Below, piece after piece: positions 40,634-42,701 of a stretch of 42,701 nt of DNA; positions within the stretch are counted from its first letter, which is position 1, and every line of letters begins with the position of its first letter. The notes beneath the pieces are model-generated. The model worked only from the letters and a program-made list of their open reading frames with translations, did no database searches and had not been told where the DNA came from. The DNA is from an uncultured Propionibacteriaceae bacterium. GTDB lineage: Bacteria > Actinomycetota > Actinomycetes > Propionibacteriales > Propionibacteriaceae. A program made the translations under genes and the position numbers. The stretch is taken from positions 1 to 42,701 of the forward strand of contig CALKHV010000009.1 of NCBI GenBank assembly GCA_937988865.1, written 5' to 3'.

Positions 40634-41557
40634 CTATTTCACGCCGGAGTAGCCGATCGAGTCGATGATCTTCCGGGCGAAGGCGAAGAAGAGGATGAGT
40701 ACCGGTGCAGCCGCGATCAGGGTGGCGGCCATCAGGCCTGCCCAGTCGGGCGAACCTGACGGGGTCTGCGAGCGGAACACACCCAGCGCAACCGTGAGCA
40801 CTCGGGTGTTCTCGGCGTTACCCACCAGCAACGGCCAGAAGTAGTCGTTCCAGGTCGCGATGAACGTGAGGATGGCCAGGGTGGTCACGGGCGCCGTGCT
40901 CATCGGCAGGATGATCCGGAAGAACGTCCGCCACGGTCCGGCGCCGTCCAGGGACGCAGACTCCTCGATCTCACGGCTGATGCCGAGGAAGAACTGGCGC
41001 AGGAAGAAGATCGCGAAGGGCGTCATGAAGAACGTGGGGAGCACCATGCCGGGCAGGGTGTTGAGCAACCCGAGGTTCTTGATCAGGATGAAGTTGGGCA
41101 GGCTGGTGAAGATCGGGGGCACCAACAACGCCGTCAGGAAGATGCTGAAGACTGCCTCGCGGCCGGGCCAGCGCAGCCGGGCGAACGCGTAGGCGGCCAT
41201 CGAGCAGAAGAACACCTGGCCGATGGTCACGGTGCCCGCGTACAGCACGGAGTTGCGCAGGTAGAGCCAGAAGTTCACCGAGGCTCCGGAACCGCCCTCG
41301 GCGATCGCCTGAGCCTGGGTGCCGAGCCCGAGTACCCGCTTGAATGCCCCCCAGGTGAAGTCCACCGGCAGGAGGGAGCTGGGATTGGACGGCAACGACC
41401 GCGTGGTCGAGAACGCCGTCCGGAGCATCCAGAGGAACGGGAAGAGACTCAACGCGAGGAAGGCGATCATGAGCGCCCAGGCTGCGACGCGTCCAGCAGA
41501 AACGCGGGGACGCTTCTTCTTGACGACCGTCGCGGTGGGCAGTTCGAGTGTCGACAT
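40634..41557 (-). CDS. Sugar ABC transporter permease (MalG/CUT1 type)
   Basis: A 307-residue permease with an N-terminal helix (VAAWALMIAFLALSLFPFLWMLRTAFST), five further helices and the EAA docking loop ISREIEESASLDGAGPWRTFFRIILP, which matches the CUT1 consensus. The C-terminus ARKIIDSIGYSGVKG-type ending (IGYSGVK) is typical of MalG-like proteins. AAGGAGA lies upstream of the ATG at 41557. The operon has no ATPase gene, so a shared MsiK/UgpC-type ATPase encoded elsewhere is expected, as in other actinobacteria. Confidence 0.93.
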   Translation of the reverse strand: MSTLELPTATVVKKKRPRVSAGRVAAWALMIAFLALSLFPFLWMLRTAFSTTRSLPSNPSSLLPVDFTWGAFKRVLGLGTQAQAIAEGGSGASVNFWLYLRNSVLYAGTVTIGQVFFCSMAAYAFARLRWPGREAVFSIFLTALLVPPIFTSLPNFILIKNLGLLNTLPGMVLPTFFMTPFAIFFLRQFFLGISREIEESASLDGAGPWRTFFRIILPMSTAPVTTLAILTFIATWNDYFWPLLVGNAENTRVLTVALGVFRSQTPSGSPDWAGLMAATLIAAAPVLILFFAFARKIIDSIGYSGVK

Positions 41558-41571
41558 GGCCGGTCTCCTTG

Positions 41572-42516
41572 TCAGGCGAGGTCGGATTCGCCGGCGCGCA
41601 GCAGGCGAAGCTGGAGGGCGGCCACGACGGCCAGGATGAGGAAGAGCACCACAGACAGGGCGCTGGCGTAGCCGAACTGCCCTTCAGCGAAGCCCTTTTG
41701 GTAGATGTAGAACTGGAGCACACGCGTGACGTTGACGGGCCCGCCTCGAGTGGTCACGGCCACGGTGTCGAACACCTGGAAGGACCCCGTGACGGTGATC
41801 ACGAGGATCATCGCCAACACGGGACGGAGCAGGGGAATCGTCATGCGCCAGAACGAGGACCATTCCGTGCTTCCGTCGACCGACGCCGCCTCGTAGACGT
41901 ACTTCGGGATGGTCTGGAGGCCCGCGAACACGAGGAGTGCGGTGTAACCCATGTGGCGCCACACGTTCACGAAAGCGATCGTCGGGATGGCCCAGACCTC
42001 GTTGCCGAAGAAGGCGATCCTGCTCATGCCCGTCCACTCGAGGAAGGCGTTGACGAGTCCGATCTGGTAGTCGAGCAGCCAGAACCACACCATCGCTGCG
42101 ATGACGTTCGAGATGAGCCAGGGCAGCAGCAGCATGCCGCGCAACACCGTGGACTGGGTCAGCCGCTGCATGAGCACGGCAAGGACGATGGCGATGATCG
42201 TCTGGAAGCCGATGTTCAACAGCACGTACTCGAGCGTCACCCAGAGCGCGTTCCAGAACAGCGGGTCCTTGGGGATGCGCGTGAAGTTGTCGAACCCGAT
42301 CCACTTGGGCGTACCCAGGATGTTGTACTGCGTCATGCTGAAGTAGAAGCCCCGGATGGTCGGGACCAGGTAGAAGATCACGAACCCGAGCAGTGCCGGC
42401 GCGATGAAGACCAGCGCTGTGGGCAGTTCGCTGCGTCCGCCTGCGCGTCGATCCCCCTTTGCCTGGAGTTTGCGGGTCTTCCGGGGTGTGGACGTTGCTA
42501 CGTCTGAGCTCACCAT
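41572..42516 (-). CDS. Sugar ABC transporter permease (MalF/UgpA, CUT1 type)
   Basis: First gene of the sugar operon. From the ATG at 42516 (GAAGGGAG just upstream) it is 314 residues; an in-frame ATG 51 bases earlier is less likely. It shows the N-terminal helix ALVFIAPALLGFVIFYLVPTI, the family element FYFSMTQYNILGTPKWIGFDNF, and the docking loop YEAASVDGSTEWSSFWRMTIP. The basic N-terminus (TPRKTRKLQAKGDRRAGG) is cytoplasmic. The gap to the MalG-like gene is 14 bases. Confidence 0.93.
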   Translation of the reverse strand: MVSSDVATSTPRKTRKLQAKGDRRAGGRSELPTALVFIAPALLGFVIFYLVPTIRGFYFSMTQYNILGTPKWIGFDNFTRIPKDPLFWNALWVTLEYVLLNIGFQTIIAIVLAVLMQRLTQSTVLRGMLLLPWLISNVIAAMVWFWLLDYQIGLVNAFLEWTGMSRIAFFGNEVWAIPTIAFVNVWRHMGYTALLVFAGLQTIPKYVYEAASVDGSTEWSSFWRMTIPLLRPVLAMILVITVTGSFQVFDTVAVTTRGGPVNVTRVLQFYIYQKGFAEGQFGYASALSVVLFLILAVVAALQLRLLRAGESDLA

Positions 42517-42630
42517 GTCTCCCTTCGTTGGGACTTCCCGTCGGCATTGCGGACGGCTCGGCGTCACTGGCAGGCGCTACGCTACACGAGTAGATGTTGC
42601 TCCGCAAGGATTTCGCACAGATCGCCTGCC

Positions 42631-42647
42631 GTGCCTGATTCTGGCAC
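42631..42647. promoter_or_regulatory. Inverted repeat upstream of the sugar operon, possible operator
   Basis: GTGCC (42631-42635) and GGCAC (42643-42647) flank a seven-base centre, 115 bases before the operon start. Sugar operons of this kind are often controlled by LacI- or ROK-type repressors binding such repeats, but this one lacks the central CG of a typical LacI-family site. The rest of the 185 bases to the window end holds no gene I can support. Confidence 0.3.
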
Positions 42648-42701
42648 GTTTCCGTCCTCATGGGGCGTTCTATAGGTGTAGATTCTCAGCACCAGTGCCG
42701 T

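Noticed and set aside
1..42701. Prophage, insertion sequence, integrase, toxin-antitoxin or defence island
   Set aside because: No transposase, integrase, restriction or toxin motif was found in any frame, and no long direct or inverted terminal repeats were noticed. Gene content is ordinary chromosomal housekeeping plus transporters.

Overview
The window is a GC-rich stretch of an actinobacterial chromosome (Actinomycetota; Propionibacteriales is a guess from overall flavour, not shown). The case for an actinomycete is a one-chain KGD-type 2-oxoglutarate decarboxylase/dehydrogenase with a DUF6104 gene behind it, a WhiB1-like regulator convergent with a PdtaS-like kinase, a 24-residue bL37 ribosomal protein gene, a SigR/SigH sigma factor with its zinc anti-sigma partner, and the gene order SRAP - aroA - rsgA - hisN known from mycobacteria and relatives. 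Coding is dense, no stretch over 300 bases lacks a gene, and I see no prophage, insertion sequence or CRISPR array.

Layout. 1-6050: a five-gene dipeptide-type ABC importer on the minus strand with a Tat-type lipoprotein binding protein. 6058-11810 (minus): rho, then thrB, hom and lysA (transcribed lysA to rho). 11984-12058: tRNA-Arg(CCG), followed by two tandem, overlapping GT87/DUF2029-like membrane proteins. 14945-20004: kgd, DUF6104 and a first galactokinase in a tight plus-strand run. 20024-23680: a small membrane protein, whiB1, pdtaS, bL37, rsrA-type anti-sigma factor and sigR/sigH. 23730-30237: an alpha/beta hydrolase, SRAP/YedK, DoxX-like protein, aroA, rsgA, hisN and serA. 30241-35188: a second complete dipeptide-type ABC importer. 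35377-36401: an ABM-fold monooxygenase coupled to a hemolysin III/TrhA protein. 36417-42516: a minus-strand sugar operon of two CUT1 permeases, binding protein, a second galactokinase and a eukaryotic-type UDP-glucose pyrophosphorylase.

How it works together. The lysA/hom/thrB run supplies aspartate-family amino acids, while aroA, hisN and serA serve aromatic, histidine and serine synthesis. The sigR/rsrA pair is a thiol-stress switch. A textbook SigR promoter sits exactly at an upstream in-frame GTG, and a second promoter-like element precedes an internal ATG, suggesting two isoforms. Several starts in the 20-29 kb block have a TAnnnT box 6-8 bases upstream and no Shine-Dalgarno, pointing to leaderless mRNAs. 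The sugar operon pairs uptake with galactokinase and a UDPGP-type pyrophosphorylase but has no galT or galE in view, so it may run a GalT-independent (Isselbacher-like) galactose route; this is a hypothesis. It also carries stable hairpins around its binding-protein gene.
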